Part shown: one piece after another, positions 1 to 10,234 of the stretch
Position numbering within the stretch: position 1 is the stretch's first letter
Layout: each line of letters opens with the position of its first letter
DNA from: Burkholderia sp. WAC0059
Lineage (GTDB): Bacteria > Pseudomonadota > Gammaproteobacteria > Burkholderiales > Burkholderiaceae
Assembly (NCBI RefSeq): GCF_002870125.1
Contig: NZ_PNEO01000021.1
Span: forward strand, 44,337 to 108,336
Reading direction: 5' to 3'
DNA length: 64,000 nt
Made by a program: the position numbers and the translations under genes
Notes under the pieces: model-generated
Databases searched by the model: none
What the model was told of the DNA's origin: nothing
The model's input: only the letters and a program-made list of their open reading frames with translations

Positions 1-1162
1 GATGCGTCGCCAGGCGCGGTCGAGCGGCGTGTCGGCGTCTTCCTCGAATGCGTGTGCAAGCCGCATGAACAGCGTCGTCGCCGCCTCCGATTCGATCGCG
101 AGGTCGGCGAGCACGTTGCGCATCAGCGGCTGAGCGACGAGCGGCGCGCCGAACGCATGGCGGTGGCGCGCGTGGTGGACGGCCTGCACGAGCGCCGCGC
201 GCATCAGCGCGGCGCTGCCGATCACGCAGTCGAGCCGCGTGTAGTTGGCCATTTCGAGGATGGCGGGCAGGCCGCGGCCTTCGTCGCCGACCATCGTGCC
301 GAACGCGTTCAGGAACTCGACCTCGCCGCTGGCGTTCGAGCGGTTGCCGAGCTTGTCCTTCAGGCGCTGCACGTGCACGGCGTTCTTCGCGCCGTCGGGC
401 GAGAAGCGCGGCACGAAGAAGCACGAGAGCCCTTCGGCGCCGGCCGTGCGCGCGAGCACGAGGTGGGCGTCGCACTGCGGCGCGGAGAAGAACCACTTGT
501 GGCCGACGAGCCGGTAGGCGCCGCCACGGCCTTCGCCTGCGCCCGCGTCGAGCGGGTGCGCTTCGGTGCGGTTGCTGCGCACGTCCGAGCCGCCCTGCTT
601 CTCGGTCATGCCCATGCCGATCAGCATCGAGGTCTTCTGCGCGTAGGGCAGATCGCGCGGATCGTGGTCGCGCGCGTAGAGCCGCTCGCGCAGCGTCTCG
701 AAGAGCGCGGGCTCGCGCCGCAGCACCGGGATGCTCGCGAAGGTCATCGTGAGCGGGCAGAGCGAGCCCGATTCGAGCTGCGCGTGCAGGAAGTAGCCGG
801 CGCAGCGCGCGGCCATCGCGCCGCGGCGCTTCGAACGGCAGTGCCTGCAGCCCCCCGGCGCGCAGCATCGCGAGCAGCCGGTGCCAGGCGGGGTGGAATT
901 CGAGCGCGTCGATGCGCTCGCCGCGCGGGTTGTGCGTGACGAGCGCCGGCGGATGCCGGTTCGCGAGGTCGGCGAGCGCGAGCGTTTCGGGCGAAGCGAG
1001 CGCGGCGCCGTCGCGCGCGAGGGCATCGCGATGCCAGCCGGCGCCCGCGCGCTCGACGGCGGCGACGAGCGCGACGTCGCTCGTGAACAGGTTGTAGTCC
1101 GCGAGCGGCGGCGCTTGGTTGGTCACGGTGTGAGTCGGGCCGGGGCCGAACAACGGTTCCAT
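1..1162 (-). pseudogene. AidB-like acyl-CoA dehydrogenase, frameshifted and cut by the window edge
   Basis: Reading from the ATG at 1162, with AGGAGA as ribosome binding site, the protein resembles the AidB branch of acyl-CoA dehydrogenases, which are flavoproteins linked to the alkylation response. Recognisable segments are TNQAPPLADYNLF near the N-terminus and EFHPAWHRLL near residue 90. At about 830-816 the frame breaks: after LPFEA the family sequence resumes one base out of register as AMAARCAGYFLHAQLESGS and stays open to base 1. One extra base (or two missing) explains it. The rest, including TEKQGGSDVRSN and the flavin-binding region, looks normal. This is either a recent inactivation or a sequencing error. 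The 3' end lies outside the window. Confidence 0.75.
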
Positions 1163-1268
1163 GCTGGTCTCCTGCGGGAGGGGCGTTTCGTCCGTACGCA
1201 GCGTCCGCGATGCGGGCGACGGTGCGCGGGCGGCGGACGTTTCGCGGTCGCGCCGGCCGTGCGTTTCG

Positions 1269-2309
1269 TCATCGAAGCCCCGCGGAGGCCCGGGGCGGAT
1301 GGCTGTCCTGATGAGGCGAGACGGCATCGGCCGGCGCCGGCTGGGTTGTTTGAGGTGTTTGAGGCGCTTGCACCGACCCGCTCGCGGGAACCGCCGCGCC
1401 GACGAAGTCGTCGGCGGCCGGCGGCGTTTCGCGCGCCACGGCCAGCCAGGCGCGGGCGGCGTGCGAGAGGTAGCCGTCGCGCCGCCAGCCGATCGCCATC
1501 TCGCAATGGATCGACGGCGCCGCGACCGGCACGCAGGTGAAGCGCGCCGGGTCGAGCCGGCGGCAATACGTGGCGGGCAAAAGCGCGATGCCGATGCCGG
1601 CCAGCACGAGCGCGGCGATGAAGTCCCAGTGGCCGCTGCGCCCGGCGATGGCCGGCGCGAAACCCGCCTCGCGGCAGGCGTCGAGCACCACGTCGTTGAG
1701 CGCGAGGCTTTCGCCGTAGAACACGAACGGCTCGGCCGCGAGGTCGCGCAGCGGCACCTCGCGCAGGCCGTCCCAGCGCGCGCCGCGGCGCGCGACGAGC
1801 CAGAGCAGCTCGTGCGAGACCGGCAGCACGTCGAGTTGCCCGGCGTCGACGGGCAGCAGGACGCCGCCCACCTCCAGCTCGCCCGCGATCAGCGCCGCCT
1901 CGATGGCGCGCGCGCCTTCCTCGATGAGCTTCAGTTCGACCTTCGGGTAGCGGCGCCGGAACTCGGCGATGGCCGGCGTGAAGAGCACGCCGCCCATCGG
2001 CGGGATGCCGATGGTCAGCTCGCCGCGCACGAGCGTGCCGAGCTCGTCCAGCTCCGCCTGCAGCCGCGCCTGCGCGGCGAGCACGTCCTGGCCGCGCGCG
2101 TAGACGATCCGGCCGGCGTCGGTGAGCGTCATCTGGCGGCCGTCGCGCAGCAGCAGCGGCGAACCGACCTCGTCCTCGAGCGCCTTCACCATCTTGCTGA
2201 TGGTGGGCTGGGTGACGAACAGCCGCTCGGCGGCGACGGTGAAGCTTTGCTGCCGGACGACCTCGACGAAATAGCGAAGGGCGCGCAGTTCCACGGTGCC
2301 GGGCTCCAT
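1269..2309 (-). CDS. LysR family transcriptional regulator
   Basis: A 346-residue LysR-type regulator. The N-terminal winged helix-turn-helix spans about residues 7-65 (LRYFVEVVRQQSFTVAAERL, then VTQPTISKMVKALE). A type 2 periplasmic-binding-like effector domain follows to about residue 300. The C-terminal 40 residues are a low-complexity Gln/Pro/Ala tail beyond the usual family length. I chose the ATG at 2309 because it places the HTH at the N-terminus; longer starts add sequence with no LysR match. The AidB-like gene lies just downstream on the same strand, 106 bases away, and is a possible target. The effector cannot be inferred. Confidence 0.9.
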   Translation of the reverse strand: MEPGTVELRALRYFVEVVRQQSFTVAAERLFVTQPTISKMVKALEDEVGSPLLLRDGRQMTLTDAGRIVYARGQDVLAAQARLQAELDELGTLVRGELTIGIPPMGGVLFTPAIAEFRRRYPKVELKLIEEGARAIEAALIAGELEVGGVLLPVDAGQLDVLPVSHELLWLVARRGARWDGLREVPLRDLAAEPFVFYGESLALNDVVLDACREAGFAPAIAGRSGHWDFIAALVLAGIGIALLPATYCRRLDPARFTCVPVAAPSIHCEMAIGWRRDGYLSHAARAWLAVARETPPAADDFVGAAVPASGSVQAPQTPQTTQPAPADAVSPHQDSHPPRASAGLR

Positions 2310-2481
2310 CGTGCCGGTTCGGAATGCGCACGATGTTATCAAGTCAATTCGTTTATGTCGCGGCGTGGCGCGACGAGGGGATTGCCGGATCGGTTTGTGG
2401 CGTATCAAACTGGCCCCGCCGCGCACCGACTATCGTGCCCGGTTTTCCTTCCCGTTCCCGAGGCTTTCCCGCCCAACGCCC

Positions 2482-3252
2482 ATGCTGCCCATTTCGATCG
2501 TCATTCCCTGCTACAACGGCGCGGCCACGCTCGAGCGCGCGCTCGACAGCGGCCTCGCGCAACCCGAGGCCGCGCAGATCGTCGTCGTGGACGACGGCTC
2601 GGCCGACCGCTCGGCCGACATCGTCGCGCGCTACGCGCGGCAGGACCGCCGCGTGCGGCCGCTCGCGATGCCCGGGAACGGCGGCGCGGCGGCCGCGCGC
2701 AACTGGGGAGCGATGCACGCGACGCAGCCGGTGCTCGCGTTTCTCGACGCCGACGACGAGTACCTGCCCGGCGCGCTCGCCGCCGCGAGCGCGTTTCTCG
2801 AACGCCGTCCGCTCGAGGCCGCGGTGCGCCTCGACGTCGAGTTCGCGGGCTTTCCGGCCGAGATCGTCGCGCATCCCGCTTTCGGGGAGCACGCGGCGAC
2901 GCTGAGCAACACGGTGCCGAGCAGCCTCGTCATCCGGCGCCCGGTCTTCGCCACGCTCGGCGGCTTTCCGATGGACGACTTCTTCCGCCGTCACGGCGGC
3001 GAGGACGGCGCGCTCTCGTGGGCGCTGCGCGACGCGTTCGGCGTCTCGCGCCTCGTCGACGCGAAGCGCGTGCGCATGCACTATCACCCGCGCGTGCATG
3101 CCGAGCACTATTTCCGGGTCCAGATGGGGATGGTGCCGCCCGACGCCGGCACGATGGACACGGCCGTGCGGCTCTCGCAGCGGTTTCTCGACACGGCGCT
3201 CGCGAGCGTCGCCCAGTTGCGCGCGCTGCGCACGGCGGCTCCGCCGGGGTAG
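2482..3252 (+). CDS. Family 2 glycosyltransferase
   Basis: A 256-residue GT-A fold glycosyltransferase. It opens with ISIVIPCYNGAATLERAL, the standard nucleotide-sugar-binding start, then VVDDGSADRS at about residue 35 and the DxD-like FLDADDE at about residue 90, which should hold the metal and sugar nucleotide. There is no membrane segment. The C-terminal part (SNTVPSSLVIRR, then GGFPMDDFFRRHGGED) resembles the acceptor-side region of GT2 enzymes. No other cell-envelope sugar genes surround it, so donor and acceptor are unknown. The ATG at 2482 puts the family motif directly at the N-terminus; no clear ribosome binding site precedes it. Confidence 0.85.
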   Translation: MLPISIVIPCYNGAATLERALDSGLAQPEAAQIVVVDDGSADRSADIVARYARQDRRVRPLAMPGNGGAAAARNWGAMHATQPVLAFLDADDEYLPGALAAASAFLERRPLEAAVRLDVEFAGFPAEIVAHPAFGEHAATLSNTVPSSLVIRRPVFATLGGFPMDDFFRRHGGEDGALSWALRDAFGVSRLVDAKRVRMHYHPRVHAEHYFRVQMGMVPPDAGTMDTAVRLSQRFLDTALASVAQLRALRTAAPPG

Positions 3253-3326
3253 CGCGGGTCGGCGCGCGGCCGTCACCCGCCCGCCACCCGCCGCAAGCCG
3301 ATTTGCTACAATCACGCCTCGTCTTC

Positions 3327-3424
3327 GAGGAGCGTTGCGACGGGCCGCGGTTTCGCGTTGGCCCGCCAGGCTCGAAAGACGTTCAATCCGGTTCACCGCA
3401 ACCGTATCGAAACGGCGCTCACGT
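3327..3424 (+). promoter_or_regulatory. S-adenosylhomocysteine (SAH) riboswitch
   Basis: The leader of ahcY matches the SAH riboswitch consensus. The 5' strand GAGGAGCGTTGCGAC is followed by a GC-rich hairpin, then CCAGGCTCG at 3366-3374, and the closing strand AACGGCGCTC at 3411-3420, whose CGCTC pairs with GAGCG at 3330-3334. A TACAAT -10 box lies at 3307-3312, just upstream. This class binds SAH and switches on ahcY when the methylation by-product builds up. The distance to the ribosome binding site (AAAGGAGG at 3448-3455) is about 25 bases, which fits control of translation or an overlapping anti-terminator. Confidence 0.92.
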
Positions 3425-3460
3425 CTTTAATTTCTAGTCACTTTTAGAAAGGAGGGCGTG

Positions 3461-4882
<1,422 letters not shown>

Positions 4883-4908
4883 GCTCGGAATAAGCCGCCG
4901 GAAAGGCG

Positions 4909-5002
4909 GGCCCGCGCGCCGCGCACGCTGCTTGCTGTAACGGTCGCGCCCTGCGGGGCGCGGGCCTGCGAATGACGGACCCGGGCGGCGCGGGCTTTTT
5001 TC
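4909..5002 (+). terminator. Possible attenuating terminator after ahcY
   Basis: A GC-rich strand at about 4909-4922 can pair, with a two-base bulge, to GCGGCGCGGGC just before a T6 run at 4997-5002. Between the two arms lies a perfect 7-bp hairpin, CGCGCCC/GGGCGCG, at 4945-4962. Since metF and the small membrane gene follow on the same strand, this could be a partial terminator that lowers their expression relative to ahcY. The pairing is by eye only. Confidence 0.4.
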
Positions 5003-5034
5003 GTTTCAGGCTGACCGACCAAGGAGAGTTCTTC

Positions 5035-5388
5035 ATGACCGTGCTGCTGACCTGGCTGATCAATGCGCTCGCGCTGCTCATCATCACCTGGCTCGTGCCG
5101 TCCATCCACATCCGGAGTTTCGGCACGGCGCTCATCGTCGCGGTCGTGCTCGGCCTCATCAACGCGGTGCTGCGGCCCGTGCTGATCCTGCTTACGCTGC
5201 CCGTCACGATCCTCACGCTCGGTCTCTTCATCCTCGTCGTCAACGCGCTGTGCTTCTGGCTCGCCGCGTCGCTGCTCAAGGGCTTCGAGGTGTCCGGGTT
5301 CTGGTCGGCCTTCTTCGGCTCCATTCTGTACAGCATCATTTCGTGGCTGCTGTCCGCGCTGATCTTCGGCAATCGCAATCTCGTCTGA
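5035..5388 (+). CDS. Phage holin family IV-like small membrane protein
   Basis: A 117-residue, very hydrophobic protein with about four transmembrane segments. It matches the widespread 'Mycobacterial 4-TM phage holin, superfamily IV' family by its pattern of LLTWLINALALLIITWLVP, then GLINAVLRPVLILLTLPV and LGLFILVVNALCFWL. Despite the family name these chromosomal proteins are not tied to phage lysis, and their role is unknown. The ATG at 5035 has AAGGAGA eight bases upstream; a longer frame opening at 4972 runs through the terminator-like region and is unlikely. It sits between ahcY and metF, four bases before metF, so it is probably co-transcribed with the methionine-cycle genes. Confidence 0.88.
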   Translation: MTVLLTWLINALALLIITWLVPSIHIRSFGTALIVAVVLGLINAVLRPVLILLTLPVTILTLGLFILVVNALCFWLAASLLKGFEVSGFWSAFFGSILYSIISWLLSALIFGNRNLV

Positions 5389-5392
5389 TTCC

Positions 5393-6223
5393 ATGAAACC
5401 GCTTGAACTTTCGTTCGAATTCTTTCCGCCGAAGACCCAGGACGGCGTCGACAGGCTGCGCGCCACGCGCACCCAGCTCGCCCGCTTCAAGCCGAAGTTC
5501 GTCTCCGTGACGTTCGGCGCGGGCGGCTCGACGCAGCAGGGCACGCTCGACACCGTCGTCGACATCGCGCGCGAGGGCATCGAGGCGGCGCCGCATCTGT
5601 CGTGCATCGGCTCCTCGAAGGAGAGCCTGCGCGAGATCCTCGGCGAGTACCGCTCGCACGGCATCCGCCACATCGTCGCGCTGCGCGGCGACCTGCCCTC
5701 CGGCATGGGCGAGGTCGGCGAGCTGCGCTACGCGTCGGAGCTCGTGCGCTTCATCCGCGAGGAGACCGGCGACACGTTCCATGTCGAGGTGGCGGCCTAC
5801 CCCGAATACCATCCGCAGGCGCGCTCGCCCAGGCACGACCTGGAGGCGTTCGCGCAGAAGGTGAAGGCCGGCGCGAACTCGGCGATCACGCAGTATTTCT
5901 TCAACGCGGACGCCTATTTCCGCTTCGTCGACGACGCGCGCAAGCTCGGCGTCGACGTGCCGATCGTGCCGGGCATCATGCCGATCACGAACTTCTCGCA
6001 GTTGATGCGCTTCTCCGAGATGTGCGGCGCGGAAGTGCCGCGCTGGGTCGCGAAGCGGCTCGAGAGCTTCGGCGACGACCGCGAGTCGATCCGCGCGTTC
6101 GGCCTCGACGTGGTGACGGACCTGTGCCGGCGGCTCGTCGAGGCGGGCGTGCCGGGGCTGCACTTCTACACGCTCAACGGCGCGGGCGCGACGGCCGCGA
6201 TCTGCGAGCGGCTCGGCGCGTAG
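5393..6223 (+). CDS. metF: Methylenetetrahydrofolate reductase
   Basis: The 276-residue flavoenzyme reduces 5,10-methylene-THF to 5-methyl-THF, the methyl donor for remethylating homocysteine. The TIM-barrel opens with LSFEFFPPK (residues 5-13), which carries the catalytic Glu of the family. FVSVTFGAGGST, IVALRGD and ITQYFFNADAYFRF follow, covering folate and FAD contacts. Its place downstream of ahcY is logical: AhcY releases homocysteine and MetF supplies the methyl group to turn it back into methionine. The start lies four bases after the holin-like gene. A strong terminator at 6381-6425 closes the operon. Confidence 0.97.
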   Translation: MKPLELSFEFFPPKTQDGVDRLRATRTQLARFKPKFVSVTFGAGGSTQQGTLDTVVDIAREGIEAAPHLSCIGSSKESLREILGEYRSHGIRHIVALRGDLPSGMGEVGELRYASELVRFIREETGDTFHVEVAAYPEYHPQARSPRHDLEAFAQKVKAGANSAITQYFFNADAYFRFVDDARKLGVDVPIVPGIMPITNFSQLMRFSEMCGAEVPRWVAKRLESFGDDRESIRAFGLDVVTDLCRRLVEAGVPGLHFYTLNGAGATAAICERLGA

Positions 6224-6260
6224 CGGGTCGTAAAGCGGGTACGTAACGAGCGCGGAACGG

Positions 6261-6289
6261 GCACATAACGCAAGCACATAACGGGCAAG
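6261..6289 (+). repeat. Short direct repeats after metF
   Basis: GCACATAACG occurs exactly twice (6261-6270, 6274-6283), and looser AACG-containing copies surround them from about 6241 to 6295. They lie between the metF stop and the terminator. No function is evident; they may reflect replication slippage. Confidence 0.5.
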
Positions 6290-6380
6290 CAACGAATGGG
6301 CACGCGACGCCGCGAAAGCCGCAGCGGCCGACAACGCCGGCGCGTCTCATCCTCCGTTCCGGCAGACGAGGACCCCTGCC

Positions 6381-6425
6381 GCATCGCCCTGCGCGTGCCG
6401 CCGCGCGCAGGGCGATGCGCTTTTT
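6381..6425 (+). terminator. Rho-independent terminator of the ahcY-metF operon
   Basis: A perfect 15-bp stem, GCATCGCCCTGCGCG (6381-6395) with its complement at 6404-6418, closes a short loop and is followed by GC and T5 at 6421-6425. Confidence 0.9.
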
Positions 6426-6432
6426 GGTGCGC

Positions 6433-6462
6433 TTGTGACGCGTTATCGGGCTCAAGTAATAT
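6433..6462 (+). promoter_or_regulatory. Sigma-70-like promoter of the dpp operon
   Basis: TTGTGA at 6433-6438 and TAATAT at 6457-6462 are spaced by 18 bases, directly after the metF terminator and about 40 bases before the dppA start. They are the best -35/-10 pair in this gap. Confidence 0.5.
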
Positions 6463-6504
6463 CGGCCCTACGCTGGCGCAGGCCGGCACCGAATGGGAGA
6501 AAGC

Positions 6505-8169
6505 ATGAAGCTGGAGAGACTGCGGCCGCCGCGCGTCGTGCCATTCGCACCGATCGCGCGCATTGCACGAATCGTCACGATCGCCGCGTTCGCGGCGGCC
6601 GCGATGACGGCCGCTTCCCTCGCGCAGGCCGCGGGCATTCCCAATCGCACGCTCGTCTACTGTTCCGAAGGCAGCCCGTCGGGCTTCGATCCGGCACAGT
6701 ACACGACGGGCGTCGACTTCACCGCGAACACGTTCACGGTCTACAACCGTCTCGTCGAGTTCGAGCGCGGCGGCACCCGCGTCGAGCCGGGCCTCGCGCA
6801 GTCTTGGGACGTGTCGCCGGACGGCAGGACCTGGACGTTCCATCTGCGCCACGGCGTGAAGTTTCAGACCACCGCGTACTTCAAGCCGACGCGCGAGTTC
6901 GACGCCGACGACGTGGTGTTCACGTTCGAGCGCATGCTCGATCCGAACCTGCCGTTCAACAAGGCCTACCCGGTGCAGTTTCCGTACTTCACCGACATGG
7001 GCCTCGACAAGCTCATCGCGAAGGTCGAGAAGGTCGATCCGTATACGGTGCGCTTCACGCTCAACGCGGTGAATGCGCCGTTCATCCAGAACCTCGCGAT
7101 GGAGTACGCGTCGATTCTCTCGGCCGAGTACGCGGACCGGCTGCTCAAGGCGGGCCGCGCGGCTGACATCAACCAGTACCCGGTCGGCACGGGTCCGTTC
7201 GTTTTCCGCAGCTACACGAAGGACGCGACGATCCGCTTCGACGGCAACCCCGACTACTGGAAGCCCGGCGCCGTGAAGCTCTCGCGGCTCATCTTCTCGA
7301 TCACGCCCGATGCGAGCGTGCGCGCGCAGAAGCTCAGGCGCGACGAGTGCCAGGTGATGAGCTATCCGAGTCCCGCCGACATCGCGACGCTCAAGGCCGA
7401 CCCGAACATCGCGATGCCGTCGCAGCCGGGCTTCAACCTCGGGTATCTCTCGTACAACGTCCAGCACAAGCCGCTCGACCGGGTCGAGGTGCGCCAGGCG
7501 CTCGACATGGCGATCGACAAGCAGGCGCTCATCGCGTCGGTCTACCAGGGCGCGGGCCAGCTCGCCACCGGCCCGATGCCGCCCGCGCAGTGGTCCTACG
7601 ACAAGAACCTGAAAGGCAACGCCTACGATCCCGCGAAAGCCCGCGCGCTGCTCGCGAAGGCGGGCTTGCCGAACGGCTTCGACGTCACGCTCTGGGCGAT
7701 GCCCGTGCAGCGCCCGTACAACCCGAACGCGCGCCTCATGGCCGAGATGATCCAGGCGGACTGGGCCAAAATCGGCGTGCGGGCGAAGATCGTCACCTAC
7801 GAGTGGGGCGAGTACATCAAGCGGGCGCGCGCGGGCGAGGACGACACCATGCTGATCGGCTGGACCGGCGACAACGGCGACCCGGACAACTGGCTCGGCA
7901 CGCTGCTCGGCTGCGAGGCGGCGAACGGCAACAACGACGGCAAGTGGTGCTACGCGCCGTTCGACGCGCTGATCGACAAGGCGCGCGAAACCACCGACGT
8001 CGCGCAGCGCACGAAAGACTACACCGAGGCGCAGCAGATCTTCGCGCAGCAACTGCCGTTCTCGCCGATCGCGAATTCGCTCGTGTACCAGCCGGCGAGC
8101 CGTAAGGTAACCGACCTGCGCATCGAGCCGCTCGGCTATGTGCGTTTCGACGGCGTCGGGTTACAGTAG
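6505..8169 (+). CDS. dppA: Dipeptide ABC transporter, periplasmic substrate-binding protein
   Basis: A 554-residue extracellular solute-binding protein of family 5. A long Sec signal peptide (about residues 1-42, ending SLAQA-AG) is followed by the mature start IPNRTLVYCSEGSPSGFDPA, typical of DppA. The family segments GLAQSWDVSPDGRTWTFHLR, GTGPFVFRSY and VRQALDMAIDKQALI are all present. It captures peptides in the periplasm for DppBC; DppA relatives also carry haem or 5-aminolevulinate. It begins a five-gene transporter operon. The ATG at 6505 is preferred over one at 6493 because it gives a regular signal peptide. Confidence 0.95.
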   Translation: MKLERLRPPRVVPFAPIARIARIVTIAAFAAAAMTAASLAQAAGIPNRTLVYCSEGSPSGFDPAQYTTGVDFTANTFTVYNRLVEFERGGTRVEPGLAQSWDVSPDGRTWTFHLRHGVKFQTTAYFKPTREFDADDVVFTFERMLDPNLPFNKAYPVQFPYFTDMGLDKLIAKVEKVDPYTVRFTLNAVNAPFIQNLAMEYASILSAEYADRLLKAGRAADINQYPVGTGPFVFRSYTKDATIRFDGNPDYWKPGAVKLSRLIFSITPDASVRAQKLRRDECQVMSYPSPADIATLKADPNIAMPSQPGFNLGYLSYNVQHKPLDRVEVRQALDMAIDKQALIASVYQGAGQLATGPMPPAQWSYDKNLKGNAYDPAKARALLAKAGLPNGFDVTLWAMPVQRPYNPNARLMAEMIQADWAKIGVRAKIVTYEWGEYIKRARAGEDDTMLIGWTGDNGDPDNWLGTLLGCEAANGNNDGKWCYAPFDALIDKARETTDVAQRTKDYTEAQQIFAQQLPFSPIANSLVYQPASRKVTDLRIEPLGYVRFDGVGLQ

Positions 8170-8259
8170 GCGGCGGCCCGCGCTCCGGTCGCCGGCCGCA
8201 TGTCGTTTTAGTTTGGGTTCTGGTTTCAGTTTCATTGCGGTTTTCCGGGGGAACCGTCC

Positions 8260-9270
8260 ATGCTCCGCTTCGTATTGCGCCGTGTCGGCATGGTGATACC
8301 CACGTTCGTCGGCATCACCGTGCTCGCCTTCGCGCTGATCCACCTGATTCCGGGCGACCCGATCGAGGTGATGATGGGCGAGCGCGGCGTCGATCCGCAG
8401 ATGCACGCCGAGGCCATGCACCGCCTCGGGCTCGACCGGCCGCTGCCGGTCCAGTATCTGCACTACCTCGGCCAGGTGCTGCACGGCGACCTCGGCACCT
8501 CGATCGTCACGAACACGAGCGTCGCGAGCGAGTTCTTCGCGCGCTTTCCGGCCACGCTCGAGCTGTCGATCTGCGCGATGCTGTTCGCGCTCGTCGTCGG
8601 CCTGCCCGCGGGCGTGCTCGCCGCGCTCAGGCGCGGCACGCTGCTCGACCACGGCGTGATGGGCACGGCGCTCGCGGGCTACTCGATGCCGATCTTCTGG
8701 TGGGGGCTCATCCTCATCATGGTGTTCTCGACGAACCTCGGCTGGACGCCCGTCTCGGGCCGCATTTCGGTCGAGTTCGACGTGCCCCACGTGACGGGCT
8801 TCATGCTGGTCGACTCGCTGCTCGACCCCGAGGAGGGCGCGTTCCGCTCGGCCCTGAGCCATCTGATCCTGCCCGCCATCGTGCTCGGTACGATTCCGCT
8901 CGCCGTGGTCGCGCGCATGACGCGTTCGTCGATGCTCGAAGTGCTGCGCGAGGACTACATCCGCACCGCGCGCGCGAAGGGGCTCTCGCCCGCGCGCGTG
9001 GTCGTCGTGCACGCGCTGCGCAACGCGCTGATTCCCGTCGTGACCGTGATCGGCCTGCAGGTCGGCACGCTGCTTGCGGGCGCGGTGCTGACCGAGACGC
9101 TGTTTTCGTGGCCCGGCGTCGGCAAGTGGCTCATCGACGCCATCGGCCGGCGCGACTATCCGGTCGTGCAGGGCGGCATCCTGCTCATCGCGACGCTCGT
9201 GATTCTCGTGAACCTCTGCGTCGATCTGCTCTACGGCGTGCTGAACCCGCGCATCCGCCACACGAGGTAA
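8260..9270 (+). CDS. dppB: Dipeptide ABC transporter, permease
   Basis: A 336-residue inner-membrane permease of the DppB/OppB family with about six transmembrane helices. The N-terminal MLRFVLRRVGMVIPTFVGI is standard for DppB, and the cytoplasmic coupling (EAA) loop DYIRTARAKGLSPARVVVVH lies at about residues 229-248, contacting the ATPases. It forms the translocation pore with DppC. It starts 90 bases after dppA and is followed 48 bases later by dppC. Confidence 0.95.
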   Translation: MLRFVLRRVGMVIPTFVGITVLAFALIHLIPGDPIEVMMGERGVDPQMHAEAMHRLGLDRPLPVQYLHYLGQVLHGDLGTSIVTNTSVASEFFARFPATLELSICAMLFALVVGLPAGVLAALRRGTLLDHGVMGTALAGYSMPIFWWGLILIMVFSTNLGWTPVSGRISVEFDVPHVTGFMLVDSLLDPEEGAFRSALSHLILPAIVLGTIPLAVVARMTRSSMLEVLREDYIRTARAKGLSPARVVVVHALRNALIPVVTVIGLQVGTLLAGAVLTETLFSWPGVGKWLIDAIGRRDYPVVQGGILLIATLVILVNLCVDLLYGVLNPRIRHTR

Positions 9271-9318
9271 GTCCATGCACCGATTTTTCCGTTCGCGCCC
9301 GCCGCGCGGGGAGGCTTG

Positions 9319-10233
9319 ATGGCCGAACTCCAGCCATCGGCGGGCGTCGCCGCGCCGCGCGGCGGCCGCGCGCTCGCGGCGCGCGAGTTCTGGACGAACT
9401 TCTCGCGCAATCGCGGCGCACTCGCGGCCGGCATCGTCGTCGTGCTGATCGCCGCGCTCGCCGTCTTCGCGCCGCTCGTCGCGCCGCACAGCCCCATCGA
9501 GCAGTACCGCGACTACGTGAAGATTCCGCCGGCCTGGCTCGACGGCGGCAACCGCCAGTTCCTGCTCGGCACCGACGAGGCCGGCCGCGACATCCTCTCG
9601 CGACTCATCTACGGCGCGCGGCTCTCGCTGTGGATCGGCTGCGTCTCGGTCGGGCTCGCGCTCGTGCCGGGCATCGTGCTCGGCCTCGTCGCCGCGTTCT
9701 TCGAGAGGTGGGCCGACACGCCGATCATGCGGCTCATGGACGTGCTGCTCGCGCTGCCCTCGCTGCTGCTCGCGGTCGCCGTCGTCGCGATCATCGGGCC
9801 GGGCCTGACCAACACGATGCTCGCCATCGCCATCGTCGCGCTGCCGGGCTACGTGCGCCTCGCGCGCGGCTCGGCGCTCGGCGAGCTCAACAAGGAATAC
9901 GTGACGGCCTCGCGCGTGGCCGGCGCGGGCACGCTGCGGCTCATGTTCTCGCAGGTGCTGCCCAACTGCGCGGCGCCCCTCATCGTGCAGGCGACGCTTG
10001 GCTTCTCCTCGGCGATCCTCGACGCGGCCGCGCTCGGCTTTCTCGGCCTCGGCGTGCAGCCGCCCGACGCCGAGTGGGGGGCGATGCTCGCCTCGGCGCG
10101 CGACTACATCGACAGCGCCTGGTGGATCGTGACGATGCCGGGCCTCTCCATCCTGATCTCGGTGCTCGCGATCAACCTGCTCGGCGACGGGCTGCGCGAC
10201 GCGCTCGACCCCCGACTGAAGCGGACGGCCTGA
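9319..10233 (+). CDS. dppC: Dipeptide ABC transporter, permease
   Basis: A 304-residue DppC/OppC family permease. An N-terminal cytoplasmic stretch precedes the first helix, then the family signature FLLGTDEAGRDILSRLIYGA appears near residue 75, and the EAA loop EYVTASRVAGAGTLRLMFSQ near residue 193. It pairs with DppB. I use the ATG at 9319, with GGGGAGG upstream; a TTG codon immediately before it is unlikely. dppD starts two bases after its stop. Confidence 0.95.
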   Translation: MAELQPSAGVAAPRGGRALAAREFWTNFSRNRGALAAGIVVVLIAALAVFAPLVAPHSPIEQYRDYVKIPPAWLDGGNRQFLLGTDEAGRDILSRLIYGARLSLWIGCVSVGLALVPGIVLGLVAAFFERWADTPIMRLMDVLLALPSLLLAVAVVAIIGPGLTNTMLAIAIVALPGYVRLARGSALGELNKEYVTASRVAGAGTLRLMFSQVLPNCAAPLIVQATLGFSSAILDAAALGFLGLGVQPPDAEWGAMLASARDYIDSAWWIVTMPGLSILISVLAINLLGDGLRDALDPRLKRTA

Positions 10234-10234
10234 C

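Noticed and set aside
1161..3437. 758-codon plus-strand open frame
   Set aside because: It runs antisense to the LysR gene and through the glycosyltransferase gene in another frame; Arg/Ala-rich and with no family motifs. High GC content keeps such frames open.
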